Under the pieces are notes generated by a model. That model was not told the DNA's origin and searched no databases. It was given only the letters and a program-made list of their open reading frames with translations. 64,000 nt of DNA from Mycolicibacterium gadium (GTDB taxonomy: Bacteria; Actinomycetota; Actinomycetes; Mycobacteriales; Mycobacteriaceae): positions 2,728,001-2,792,000 of the forward strand of contig NZ_AP022608.1 of NCBI RefSeq assembly GCF_010728925.1. The letters are read 5' to 3'. Of this stretch, positions 8,896 through 18,700 are shown one piece after another. Position 1 is the first letter of the stretch. Each line of letters starts with the position of its first letter. The position numbers and the translations under genes are program-made.

Positions 8896-9201
8896 TCAGC
8901 CCACCATGTGCCCGGCGCGCGTATCGGCTTCGTCGTATCGATGCGCGGTGGTACGCAATGTCGCCGCGATCTCCGACGACGCCCTCGACCACTCCCGCAG
9001 CCGATCGCCTACACCTTCGACGGCGATACGCACCGCCTCACCGCGCGCAACGTGCATCCGGCCCGCGGTGGCGCCGCCGAATTGCAACCCGGCGAGCCGG
9101 TTGCGGACGATGACATCGACGGCATCGGCTACCGACTGATATTCGTCGGCGATTCTCAGCAGCGCTGCGACGTCGACACGCGCAACGTCTCGTTCTCCCA
9201 T
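8896..9201 (-). CDS. type VII secretion target (EspC/DUF2580-like), Rv3440c-like
   Basis: This 101-residue helical protein begins MGERDVARVDVAALLRIADEY and shows two amphipathic helices linked near GGATAGRMHVARG. The size and layout match EspC-like (DUF2580) ESX-associated proteins. The tail has YDEADTRAG, a YxxxD-like export signal. It is followed directly by the larger Ala/Pro-rich gene, with which it probably forms a heterodimer-type pair. Identification rests on fold pattern and gene position. Confidence 0.7.
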   Translation of the reverse strand: MGERDVARVDVAALLRIADEYQSVADAVDVIVRNRLAGLQFGGATAGRMHVARGEAVRIAVEGVGDRLREWSRASSEIAATLRTTAHRYDEADTRAGHMVG

Positions 9202-9245
9202 GTAGAGCTAGGACGCGGAGGGGGCCTTACGGGTTCCCGCCGATT

Positions 9246-10583
9246 TCAGCGCTGTTCGCTGACCGATTCCGCGACTCGAACGGCTAGTTGACGTGCGGTG
9301 TCCTCGTCGGCGGCCTCCACCATCACGCGGACCACCTGTTCAGTCCCTGAGGGACGCAACAGGATTCGACCGGAATCGCCCAACGCTCGTTCAGCCTCGG
9401 CGACCGCGGTGCGCACCGACGGTGCTTCGGCAACCGTCGCCTTGTCCGCGACCGCGACGTTGATCAGGACCTGCGGCATCGTGTGCATCGGCTCGGCGAG
9501 TGCGGCCAGGGATGAGCGGGTGTGCGCCATCCGCGCCATCAGGCAAAGTCCAGTAAGGATGCCGTCGCCCGTTGTGCCGAACGCCGGCATGACGATGTGA
9601 CCCGATTGCTCACCGCCGAGCGAATACTCGCCTGCGCGCAGTTCTTCGAGGACGTAACGGTCGCCGACGCCGGTCGTGCGCACCTCGATAGAGGCCGCGC
9701 GCATCGCGAGGTGGAGACCGAGATTGCTCATGACTGTGGCGACCAACGTGTTGGAGGCGAGCTCGCCTGCCTCCTGCATCGCGAGCGCCAGAATCACCAT
9801 GATTGCGTCACCGTCGACAGTTTGACCATTTGAGTCCACGGCCAGGCAGCGGTCGGCATCCCCGTCGTGTGCGAGGCCTAGATCGGCGCCGTGAGCCACG
9901 ACCGCGGCCCGCAACGCTTCCATGTGGGTGGAGCCGCAACCGTCGTTGATGTTCAGCCCGTTGGGTTCCGCATTGATGGCGATGACGTTGGCTCCCGCGG
10001 CGCGATACGCGCGTGGTGCGGCCGCCGATGCGGCTCCATGCGCGCAGTCGACGACGACGGTGAGCCCTTCGAGGCGCGTCGTTACCGCCTTTCCGATGTG
10101 GCGCAGATAGCGGTCCAGCGCATCCTCGGCGTCGACCACGCGCCCGATGCCTGCTCCGGTGGGCCGGTGTCCGGGGCCCTGGTGGACCAGCTCCTCGATG
10201 CGATCCTCGGCCGCGTCGTCGAGCTTGTGGCCACCCGGTCCGAAGATCTTGATGCCGTTGTCCGGCATGGGGTTGTGCGATGCGCTGATCATCACGCCGA
10301 AGTCGGCGTCATACGCCCCCGCGAGGTAAGCCACCGCCGGGGTCGGCAGCACCCCGACCCGCAGCGCGTCGACACCCTCGCTGGTGATTCCGGCGATCAC
10401 CGCCGCTTCGAGCATCTCGCCGCTGGCCCTGGGATCGCGACCGACCACAGCCACGCGCCGCGCATGGCCACCGACGCTGCCAAGCCGTCGGGCCGCCGCC
10501 GAACCAAGAGCTATCGCCAGCTCAGCGGTCAGATCCCGGTTGGCGACGCCGCGCACCCCGTCGGTGCCGAACAGTCGACCCAT
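9246..10583 (-). CDS. glmM: phosphoglucosamine mutase
   Basis: The 445-residue protein begins [15 protein letters not shown], the standard GlmM N terminus. The frame opens 27 codons further upstream but that extension has no family support. The phosphoserine loop is [15 protein letters not shown] (catalytic Ser around residue 100), the metal site is DGDADRC, the sugar-binding loop is GGEQSGH, and the phosphate-binding loop is [14 protein letters not shown]. It interconverts glucosamine-6- and glucosamine-1-phosphate, following glmS in UDP-GlcNAc synthesis. Confidence 0.97.
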   Translation of the reverse strand: MGRLFGTDGVRGVANRDLTAELAIALGSAAARRLGSVGGHARRVAVVGRDPRASGEMLEAAVIAGITSEGVDALRVGVLPTPAVAYLAGAYDADFGVMISASHNPMPDNGIKIFGPGGHKLDDAAEDRIEELVHQGPGHRPTGAGIGRVVDAEDALDRYLRHIGKAVTTRLEGLTVVVDCAHGAASAAAPRAYRAAGANVIAINAEPNGLNINDGCGSTHMEALRAAVVAHGADLGLAHDGDADRCLAVDSNGQTVDGDAIMVILALAMQEAGELASNTLVATVMSNLGLHLAMRAASIEVRTTGVGDRYVLEELRAGEYSLGGEQSGHIVMPAFGTTGDGILTGLCLMARMAHTRSSLAALAEPMHTMPQVLINVAVADKATVAEAPSVRTAVAEAERALGDSGRILLRPSGTEQVVRVMVEAADEDTARQLAVRVAESVSEQR

Positions 10584-10755
10584 GCGGACAAACTTCTCAT
10601 AAGTGACGTCCAAAGAGCCAACCAGCGCCGTCGAGCCGTGTGCCTCCATCGAATTGGTATCCAAACGCGACTCACCGCCCGCGTCCGGGTGGGCACGGGC
10701 GGTGAAGACGCTTGTAGGTCAGCTATCCGTTAAACGGGTCCTGGCCGTGGGCGTT

Positions 10756-11124
10756 CTAGTTGCCTCCGGCGTTCGAGTTCTCGGAGTTGCCCGCGCCGCC
10801 CGACTGGCCGGGCGTGCCGGCGTTCTGAGTGAGATTGATGGGCCCCCCAGTGACGTCGCACACCGTCTCCGTGCCGCCGTCGGCGTCCACCGACTCGGCC
10901 AGGACGTTGACCGGTCCGACCTCCAGGCCGCAGATCGCCGCCGCCACGTTGGCCGCGACACCGACATTCACATCCTCGAGGATGGTCACGTCGCCAACCG
11001 CGAGGTTGACCAGGCCGTCCTGCAGGTTCAGCGGCTGAGCGCCTGCCATACCCAGGCCCGCGGTGAACAAGAGCGATCCGCCCAATACGGCGCCGGCTGA
11101 CGCCCTCTTCATGATGTTGTGCAT
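10756..11124 (-). CDS. small secreted hypothetical protein
   Basis: The 122-residue protein starts MHNIMKRASAG after AAAGGAA six bases upstream. Residues about 9-29 form a hydrophobic signal peptide ending in an AGAQ-type cleavage site. The mature part alternates short hydrophobic beta-like segments (LVNLAVGDVTILEDVNVGVA) with two cysteines about 24 residues apart, then a Gly/Asn/Ser-rich tail. The pattern recalls small surface proteins such as chaplins or rodlins of actinomycetes, but no signature is strong enough to assign it. It is divergent from the AIM24 gene across an AT-rich region. Confidence 0.65.
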   Translation of the reverse strand: MHNIMKRASAGAVLGGSLLFTAGLGMAGAQPLNLQDGLVNLAVGDVTILEDVNVGVAANVAAAICGLEVGPVNVLAESVDADGGTETVCDVTGGPINLTQNAGTPGQSGGAGNSENSNAGGN

Positions 11125-11497
11125 CAGATATTCCTTTCAGTCAGGAAGCAGTGATCCGCCCCGACCCCGTGGCCTCTGTGACCACCCTTGGCAGGAACTG
11201 CCTGCCCAGCGCGAAAGGGTTGCGCCTCTGCTCCCCGGGGAGTGACTTCCACCATGGGCAGACAGCTAAACGAGATTTCTGAAAAAAAGCTGTTCCAAGA
11301 TCTTTTACTAAGTAGTAGCTAATTAACTACGCTTCTTATTAACGTCACCTTCAAAATCCTGATGAGAGCTTTATTTGTCTGTCGGACGACCACCCAAACA
11401 TCGTTACTGACGGCGGGAAAAATTTTTCGATCCCGACACCCATCGCTCTGCCGCGGGCCAGTCGATAACGTCGCCGCCAACGACGAAAGGACATTCC
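11125..11497. promoter_or_regulatory. 373-bp divergent intergenic region with AT-rich core
   Basis: It separates the secreted protein (minus) from the AIM24 gene (plus). Bases 11270-11390 are strikingly AT-rich for this genome (runs of A, ATTAACTAC, CTTCTTATTAACG). An imperfect 16-bp palindrome, GTAGCTAATTAACTAC, sits at 11315-11330. On the minus-strand leader side are two possible hairpins: GGCAGG-N5-CCTGCC at 11200-11216 and the palindrome CTCCCCGGGGAG at 11231-11242. I could not match these to a known riboswitch. Promoters for both genes are expected here. Confidence 0.45.
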
Positions 11498-12247
11498 ATG
11501 CGCAGTGATTTGTTCTCCCCGCAGATGGCCGAGGCCCAGATGCAACAACCGGGCATGAAGTTGCAGAACAGCAAGATGCTCAAGATCGGGCTCAGCGGCG
11601 AGATGATGGTCCGTCAGGGAGCCATGGTCGCCTACCAAGGCAATATCCAGTTCCAGGGCCAGGGTGCGGGCGGCATCGGCAAGTTCGTCAAGCAACAGTT
11701 GACCGGCGAGGGGGTGCCCCTGATGAAGTGCACAGGCGCCGGCGACCTCTTCCTCGCCGACCTGGCTTCCGACATCCATCTCCTCGATCTCGAGGGTCCG
11801 CACGATGGGCTGACGATCAACGGCAAGAACGTCCTCGCGTTCGAGCCGTCGCTGTCCTACGACATCCGTCGGGTGCAGGGCGCGGGGATGCTGTCGAACG
11901 CCGGCCTGTTCAACTGCGTGTTCTCCGGACAGGGCCGCATCGCGATCACCACCAAGGGCACCCCTGTGGTGTTGAGCGTCGACCAGCCGACCTACGCCGA
12001 TCCGCAGGCCGCCGTGTGCTGGTCCACGTCGCTACAGACCGGCTTTCACAGCGCCGAACAGTTCGGCCTCGGCACGTTCATGGGCCGCACCACCGGTGAG
12101 GGCTTCACCATGTCGTTCTCGGGTCAGGGCTTCGTCGTCGTGCAGCCGTCCGAAGAGGCGCCCGGCGCGTTCGTCGGCGGCACCGGTGGAGGGCAGCAGG
12201 CAGGCAGCGCCGCCGGCAATATCCTCGGAAACTTCCTGGGCCGATGA
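11498..12247 (+). CDS. AIM24 family protein
   Basis: The 249-residue protein begins MRSDLFSPQMAEAQM. Its beta-rich centre (MVRQGAMVAYQGNIQF, GEGVPLMKCTGAGDLFLAD, HLLDLEGPHDGLTINGKNVLAFE) matches the AIM24 domain (TerD/AIM24 beta-prism type). A Gly-rich C-terminal tail (FVGGTGGGQQAGSAAGN) follows. AIM24 proteins are named for a yeast mitochondrial factor. In bacteria the function is unknown, and no catalytic residues are evident. The gene is monocistronic and ends at a bidirectional terminator. Confidence 0.85.
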   Translation: MRSDLFSPQMAEAQMQQPGMKLQNSKMLKIGLSGEMMVRQGAMVAYQGNIQFQGQGAGGIGKFVKQQLTGEGVPLMKCTGAGDLFLADLASDIHLLDLEGPHDGLTINGKNVLAFEPSLSYDIRRVQGAGMLSNAGLFNCVFSGQGRIAITTKGTPVVLSVDQPTYADPQAAVCWSTSLQTGFHSAEQFGLGTFMGRTTGEGFTMSFSGQGFVVVQPSEEAPGAFVGGTGGGQQAGSAAGNILGNFLGR

Positions 12248-12258
12248 ACCGAAGAAGA

Positions 12259-12288
12259 CCGCCGGGCACGCGAATGCGTGCCCGGCGG
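12259..12288. terminator. bidirectional terminator between AIM24 gene and rpsI
   Basis: A perfect 13-bp GC-rich stem (CCGCCGGGCACGC paired with GCGTGCCCGGCGG) closes a GAAT tetraloop. It lies 12 bases after the AIM24 stop and 17 bases beyond the convergent rpsI stop. It lacks a U-tract, as is usual in mycobacteria. Confidence 0.8.
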
Positions 12289-12304
12289 CTCCGAGGGGTC
12301 TCGA

Positions 12305-12804
<500 letters not shown>

Positions 12805-12808
<4 letters not shown>

Positions 12809-13248
12809 TGGGCCACCTGCTTGATCTCATACGGAATGGGCTGCTGTGCGGCGTGCGGATGATCCGGCCCGACGTACACCTTCAGCTTCTTCTGGATCTG
12901 ATGGCCGAGCTTGGTGTGCGGAATCATGCCGAGGATCGCCTTTTCGACGACGCGGTCGGCGTGCTTCTGCATCTCGTCACCGAGCGCTCGCGCCCGCAGA
13001 CCGCCGGGAAAACCCGAGTGGCGGTAGGCGAACTTCTTGGTGAGTTTGTCGCCGCTGATGGCGACCTTGTCTGCATTGATGACGATGACGAAATCGCCAC
13101 CGTCGACATTCGGCGTGAATGTCGGCTTGTGCTTGCCACGCAGCAGATTCGCTGCTGCGACGGCGAGCCTGCCGAGCACCACGTCGGTGGCGTCGATGAC
13201 GTACCACGAACGTGTGGTGTCACCCGCCTTCGGCGTGTACGTAGACAC
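12805..13248 (-). CDS. rplM: 50S ribosomal protein L13
   Basis: The 147-residue protein begins [22 protein letters not shown] and has the L13 signatures [35 protein letters not shown] and [27 protein letters not shown]. It is the first gene of rplM-rpsI. A 6-bp hairpin (CCCGGA-GTGA-TCCGGG, 13278-13293) lies about 30 bases upstream of its start and could be part of an autoregulatory leader, as is known for L13 mRNA in other bacteria. Confidence 0.97.
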
Positions 13249-13602
13249 AGCGCTACCTCTCCATATCTCGGGTTGATCCCGGAGTGATCCGGGGGCCGGT
13301 CATGGTGTGCGATCAGGGAATCCTCGGCGACCGACGTAGACCCGAGGCCCCGGCGTACCGCACGCCAACGGAGCAGCTTACCCGTGGACGTCCGCGCAGG
13401 TCAAAACGCCTTCGGCGACGGCGGCACACCGCCCGACCTGGGGTGAATCGTCGCGCGGGCTCACACCCTCGAGGTCACAACCCACAAGACATAGGGAAAC
13501 ACCCGATTTCTTCGTCGGCCATGCCGTCGTAGCTTCGTCTGGGTCGGTGCCGAGGCCTTTGCCGAAAACCGACCTTCCCATCAAGATCATAACGGAGTGA
13601 AC
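13249..13602. promoter_or_regulatory. 354-bp divergent intergenic region, rplM / excalibur gene
   Basis: It carries the rplM-rpsI promoter and leader on the minus strand, including the hairpin at 13278-13293, and the promoter of the small excalibur gene on the plus strand. A GGAG ribosome site lies at 13594-13597. Open frames crossing this region on the minus strand have no family resemblance and no ribosome site. I see no other gene here. Confidence 0.5.
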
Positions 13603-13797
13603 ATGTTTCGTACCCTCATCGCCGCTGGGTTGGTTGCCATGGCGGCCGCTCTCGGCGCCGCTTCGGTCGCGAATGCCGACACGTACTACAAGAATTGCAC
13701 TGCAGCGCGTGACGCCGGCGTGACCCCGATCCTGCAGGGCCAGGATGGCTACGCCGAGCATCTCGACCGAGACGGTGACGGTGTCGCCTGCGAGTAA
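13603..13797 (+). CDS. small secreted excalibur calcium-binding domain protein
   Basis: The 64-residue protein begins MFRTLIAAGLVAMAAALG, a signal peptide cleaved near ASVANA-D. The mature protein is essentially one excalibur domain: YYKNCTAARDAG, then HLDRDGDGVACE, which is the DxDxDGxxCE calcium loop with two conserved Cys. The ATG at 13603, just after GGAG, is chosen over the GTG at 13597. It is probably extracellular. Its role is unknown, but this domain often occurs beside nuclease-like or cell-wall modules. Confidence 0.85.
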   Translation: MFRTLIAAGLVAMAAALGAASVANADTYYKNCTAARDAGVTPILQGQDGYAEHLDRDGDGVACE

Positions 13798-13816
13798 CCG
13801 CAGTTCAGACGAGAGT

Positions 13817-13860
13817 TTGCGCCACCGCAGCCGCCTCTCCTAACGGCCACGGTGGCGCAA
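13817..13860. terminator. inverted repeat between the excalibur gene and esxT
   Basis: TTGCGCCACCG at 13817-13827 pairs perfectly with CGGTGGCGCAA at 13850-13860 across a 22-base loop and is followed by CCCTTTC. It lies between two convergent genes and probably serves as a bidirectional terminator. Confidence 0.65.
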
Positions 13861-13921
13861 CCCTTTCACTGGCGAATCCCCCCAGGCTCCCCTCCGAGTG
13901 GGACCGCACAGAGTCGAGGGG

Positions 13922-14218
13922 CTATCCGCCCCAGGCGTTGGCTGCCATCCGGTCGGTGGCTGCCACTTCATCGGAGCCGTCGCGGACCGCGTTGCCCAGC
14001 CTGACGAGGATGTCGTTCAGCGCACTTGCTGCCTGCTCCCAGCGGGCCTGCTCGATTCGGTACGCCTCGGCGGCCTGTCGTGTCCAGATTTCCTGCAGCG
14101 GCACGATCTGAGCGCGCAGCTCGTCCAGCGCTGCGTTCAGCCGCGCCGAGGTTGTGTGGATCTCCTGCCGGACGGTGTACTCGATGTCACCGAAGTTGTA
14201 CGAGAGCACGTTCTCCAT
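13922..14218 (-). CDS. esxT: WXG100 family ESX-4 protein EsxT
   Basis: The 98-residue protein begins MENVLSYNFGDIEYTVRQE, which matches M. tuberculosis EsxT (VLSYNFDAIEYSVRQE as I recall it). It shows a helix-turn-helix with LQEIWTRQAAEAYR at the turn (W-T-R in place of strict WxG) and ends in NAWGG. The frame opens earlier at 14284, but that part overlaps esxU and is not conserved. It is the predicted partner of EsxU and is secreted by the ESX-4 system encoded alongside. Confidence 0.93.
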   Translation of the reverse strand: MENVLSYNFGDIEYTVRQEIHTTSARLNAALDELRAQIVPLQEIWTRQAAEAYRIEQARWEQAASALNDILVRLGNAVRDGSDEVAATDRMAANAWGG

Positions 14219-14228
14219 GTCGGACTCC

Positions 14229-14552
14229 TCAGAGGTTGGTGGCGACGGCGCTGATCTGGTGGGAGTGGGTGTCTGCGGCTTCACGAAGCGTCTGCTGGTT
14301 CAGGCGGATGGTTTCGGCGATCCGCTGAAGTGCGGCGTGAAGCTTCACCGACTCGGCGTTCCACCGATCCACGACGTCGTGAAAGCGAGATGCGGCCACG
14401 CCACCCCAGACCGATGGCGGCACACCACCCATGCGGCCGATGAATGACTGCAGCATCGCCCTGATTTCCTCATTGCGCGCATCCGTCTTTCCGGCGATGG
14501 CCGCCATCAGGTCGAAGTCGGTGTTGAGTGCGCCACCTGCCGGTGTCGTCAT
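14229..14552 (-). CDS. esxU: WXG100 family ESX-4 protein EsxU
   Basis: The 107-residue protein begins [21 protein letters not shown]. It has the WxG turn in [13 protein letters not shown] and the conserved [14 protein letters not shown] helix of EsxU. It forms a helical hairpin heterodimer with EsxT, whose gene starts 10 bases downstream. The ATG at 14552 is preferred to upstream in-frame codons, which fall inside the Rv3446c-like gene. Confidence 0.93.
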   Translation of the reverse strand: MTTPAGGALNTDFDLMAAIAGKTDARNEEIRAMLQSFIGRMGGVPPSVWGGVAASRFHDVVDRWNAESVKLHAALQRIAETIRLNQQTLREAADTHSHQISAVATNL

Positions 14553-14628
14553 CGATGTCCTTCCGTCGGTCCGTGTTGTTATTGAGTTCGACGCGATCGG
14601 CGCCCATTCGGTTCCATCAGATTTGCGG

Positions 14629-15792
14629 TCATTCTCGAGACACCGCATGCGCGGAGCGAATCGCGCCTTCGCAGGCCTGCTTTACGAGGTGTTCGCGACC
14701 CGGCGCGCTCTGGCAGCCGATCGCGATGCGGGTGGCCCCCTCGACCAACACGGTCCACGCCACGTGGCGGTCCGACCGAACCTCTCGATACGTCACCGCA
14801 TCGCGGTCCGCGCGACGAGCCGACGGGTTGAAGTCGACGAAAGCGCCGTCGGGCGCCTCGGCGAAGGCTGCGTGCAGAGAATCCGCGGTATCCGCGAGGC
14901 TGGACGACAGCGGAGCGACGGACTGCGTGATCTGCAGGGCGATCTCCGGCTCCGTCGGTGAAACCACTTGTACCCGAGCCGATCCCGGGCCGGAGGTGAT
15001 GCGCCGCGCGGTCCACGCAGTGGGCACCATCACACCGACTCTGCCCTCGACGAGCAAGGTCATCGGCACCGCCTCGGACTGCGGCTCCTCGTCATGTATG
15101 GCGGCCAACCCACCACACAGCACCACCGTCGATAGCGTGCCGAACAGCACCGCCAGGGCCTTGCGTTCGCGGACTCGGACGGCAGTGGCCGGCTGAGGTG
15201 ACCGGTGTTCCTTCGCTGCGCGCAGTACCCAACCGTCGTCCGCGATTCTGACGGGCACGCCGATCGTCCGCATGCGCCTTGCGATCAGCGAGGCGAGGAC
15301 GTCGGCGCCGGGTACCGACGCCGGGGCGTCCACCAGAACGCCCGCGGGCGCAGCGACGGCCGCCGCTACCGCATCGGCATCCGCAGCCGACTCCTGCCGC
15401 GGCACGACCGCGACGATCGAGTCTGCGACGGTCACCACCACGACATCCCCGGTGATCTCGACAATCGTCGTCTCAGCCGGAATCCCCTCCCGCAGCATCG
15501 CAATTCGCTCCACCATGACGATCTCCGCCGCCACCATGTGCGCGGCCCGTCGCACCGTGTCGATTCGCGTTGGCGACCACCATGCCGGGCAGACGACGAC
15601 TGCGGTGTCGACGCCTGCTCCAGTGACTGCTCGCATCACGTCTTCCCACACGTCGCGTACCGGCACCGGGCGATCGTCGAGCAACGCGAGCTCGTCATCC
15701 ACCATGTGGAGAGCAACCGAAACCCATTCCGGCGAAACATCGTTGGGTCCCCGGATCGTCGCCGGTCCCACCTCGATGAGGACTTCGCTCAT
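14629..15792 (-). CDS. type VII secretion-associated protein, Rv3446c family
   Basis: The 387-residue protein begins [18 protein letters not shown]. The first part (to about residue 170) resembles an actin/Hsp70-like ATPase pseudo-domain ([39 protein letters not shown]). A single membrane helix ([17 protein letters not shown], about 230-250) and an extracytoplasmic domain follow. The N terminus overlaps the eccC4 stop by four bases. The family is restricted to ESX-4-type loci; its exact role in the machine is unknown. Confidence 0.85.
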   Translation of the reverse strand: MSEVLIEVGPATIRGPNDVSPEWVSVALHMVDDELALLDDRPVPVRDVWEDVMRAVTGAGVDTAVVVCPAWWSPTRIDTVRRAAHMVAAEIVMVERIAMLREGIPAETTIVEITGDVVVVTVADSIVAVVPRQESAADADAVAAAVAAPAGVLVDAPASVPGADVLASLIARRMRTIGVPVRIADDGWVLRAAKEHRSPQPATAVRVRERKALAVLFGTLSTVVLCGGLAAIHDEEPQSEAVPMTLLVEGRVGVMVPTAWTARRITSGPGSARVQVVSPTEPEIALQITQSVAPLSSSLADTADSLHAAFAEAPDGAFVDFNPSARRADRDAVTYREVRSDRHVAWTVLVEGATRIAIGCQSAPGREHLVKQACEGAIRSAHAVSRE

Positions 15793-18700
15793 GGTGGATC
15801 TGTCCAGGCGACCTGGACGAGCTGGTTCGCATCACCCCGGGTGATCAACGTTCCCCGACCAGGCGGCAGCGCCGATGGTTTCACCGTTCCGAGCAGTACA
15901 CCTTCTTCCGCGCTTGCGCTCATCATCAAACCCATGCAGCCGAGCTCGCGCATCCTCGCCAGGACGGGATCGAACATCGCGCGCGCAGCCCCCCCGGAGC
16001 GCCGGGCGACGACGACATGAAGCCCGAGATCTAGGGCGTGCGGCAAGAATTCGGCGAGCGGTGCCAGCGGGTTTCCCGTCGCGCCCGCCACCAGGTCATA
16101 GTCGTCGATGACCAGGTAGATGTCCGGCCCCGTCCACCAGGAGCGCGTCCGCAACTGCTGCTGGGTGACGTTATCGCCTGGCATGCGCGCCTCGAGTCTG
16201 TCGATAATCGCCGGCAGCCGCGACGTCAGCGAAGCCGGTGACATCGCGTAGCCGCTCAGATGTTCGGACTCGACCACGCCCAGCAGAGCCCTACGAAAGT
16301 CGATGATCTCGAGTTGAACCTCGTCGGCGGTGCTGCCGCGGATCAACTCAAGACACAGCAGCCGCAGAGTCGCGGTCTTTCCACACGCAACGTCGCCGAG
16401 CACGAGCAGATGCGGCTGTTCGGCGAAATCGAGCTCGACGGCGCTCAATTCGCGTTCGCCGACCCCGAGCACCACACCGCCGTCCTCGAGTTCCTCACGA
16501 GGCACCTGAGTCGGCAGCAGTCGGACCACCGGTGCAGTGCTCGGTGCCCACCGGTCGCGCAGGCGTCGGGTGTCGGCGGTGATCGCCTCGGCAAGTCCGT
16601 TCACGGTCGGTACGCCGTCCCACCGCGGCAATGCGACCGCGAATTCGCGGCCGCTCGGCGTGATACCGCGACCGGGTGGTCGTCCGGAAAGGTCGCGCGC
16701 ACGCTTGCGATCCATCTCGGATTCGGCGGGGTCACCGAGACGCAGCTCAATGCGAGTCGCGATCTGATCCTTCAGGGCAGGCCGTAGCTCGGCCCACCGC
16801 GACGCGGTGATGACCACGTGTACGCCGAACGAAAGGCCCTGGGCAGCAATCGCAGTGATGGTTCCTTCGAGATGGTCGAACTCCTGCCGCAGCGTCGCCC
16901 AGCCGTCGATGACCAAAAACACGTCGCCGAACCGATCGGCCTTATGACGGCGATAGGCGGCCATTGAATCGACGGCCAGCCGACGGAACAGCGACTCCCG
17001 CGTCCGCATCACCGATGTCACCACCGCGACCGTGCGGCGACACAGGTCGCCGTCCAGACGTCCGGCCATTGATCCCACATGCGGCAGGTCGCGCAGTGAC
17101 GACAAGGCTCCACCGCCGAAGTCGAGGCAGTAGAACCCGACGTCCGCGGGATCATGGTGCTCCGCGAGCGCCAGCACCATGGTCCGTAACGCCGTCGACT
17201 TTCCGGACCGTGGTGCACCGACGATTGCGACGTTGCCTGCCGCGCCGTCCAATTCGACGACGAACGGATCGCGACGCTGTTCGTACGGCTTGTCCACCAG
17301 GCCGATTGGCACCGTCAACCGGTGAGGACCGGGCCCCGGCAGCAAGGCATCCAGGGTCGGCGACTGCGTCAGCGGCGGCAACCACACCTGATGCGCGGCC
17401 GCACCGCGGCCGGCCACCCGGTCCAGCACCGTGTCCAAAACGGTTCGAGTCGGCGGCCGCGGCTCGATATCGGCCTTTTCGCTGGGAGTATCGACCGTCG
17501 CGGCCGTGAACAGTCGAGCAGGTGATGCCGTCGATGTGCGCTCGGTACACGACTCGCGGCCAGCGCCCGAGACGAAGGCGGTCTGGAACCCTACGAGATC
17601 TCCCGAGGCGGACTTGAGATAGGCCGATCCAGGCGTGCTGGGCAGATGGTAGGCGTCGGGGACGCCGAGGACCGCTCGAGATTCACCGGCTGAGAAGGTC
17701 TTCAGGCAGATCCGATACGACAGATGTGTCTCGAGGCCGCGAAGTCTGCCTTCGTCGAGCCGTTGGCTGGCGAGCAGGAGATGCATGCCCAGTGACCGAC
17801 CCAGCCGTCCGATCGCCACGAATAGTTCGGCGAAGTCGGGATGCTGGCTGAGCAGTTCGGAGAATTCGTCGACCAAAATGAACAACGCGGGCATCGGCGG
17901 CAAGTGGGCGCCATGGGACCGTGCACGCTGATATTCGGCGAGACTGGCGAATCGTCCGGCAGCCCGAAGTACCTCCTGGCGCCGGTTCATCTCGCCCAGA
18001 AGCGCGTCGTTCATCCGGCTGACGAGGTGTGCTTCACCGGCCAGGTTGGTGATGACGGCACCGACGTGCCTGGCGCGCTCCATGCCGACGAATGTCGCAC
18101 CGCCCTTGAAGTCCACGAGGATGAGGTTGAGGGCATCGGGCGGGTGAGACGCGATCATCCCGAGAGCCAATGTGCGCAGCAGTTCAGACTTGCCCGACCC
18201 CGTTGCGCCCACGCACAATCCGTGCGGCCCCATGCCACCCCGGGCTGCCTCGTTGATGTCCAGAAGTACGCGGGTTCCGTTGTCCGCGAATCCCATCGGA
18301 ACCGGCACGATGCGTCCATCACCGGTTGCCCGCCAGAGCTTCTCGGGATCGTTCTCTCCGATACCCATCAGATCCGTCCAGTCGATCCCTCGCTTCTGGC
18401 CGTCGTTCGCCGCTGCGGTGGTGAGCCGGTAACGGGCGAGACGACGAGCGCACGCCGTCGCCTGTGCCACCGTCAACAGATCAGGCCTCGCATAGACCTC
18501 TTCGTCACCCCGCCCGTGGACGACCAGGACTTCCTCGGTGACGCGCAGCTGCAGCCGCTCTCCAATGGCGACGGCAGCTCGCGATGACTCGATCCGAAGT
18601 TCAAGCCCTTCTGCGCGGTCCAGGACTCTCACGATGTCACGCCGGGGTGCACCAGCGCGCGAGTACCGCTGGTGCGGAAGCCATTTCAGCCAATCCCATT

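Noticed and set aside
11160..11260. Hairpins in the leader of the small secreted protein as a possible riboswitch
   Set aside because: I could not match the conserved cores of cobalamin, c-di-AMP or other common actinobacterial riboswitches.
13378..13761. Minus-strand open frame crossing the rplM/excalibur intergenic region
   Set aside because: It runs antisense through a clear excalibur gene, has no ribosome site and no family resemblance.
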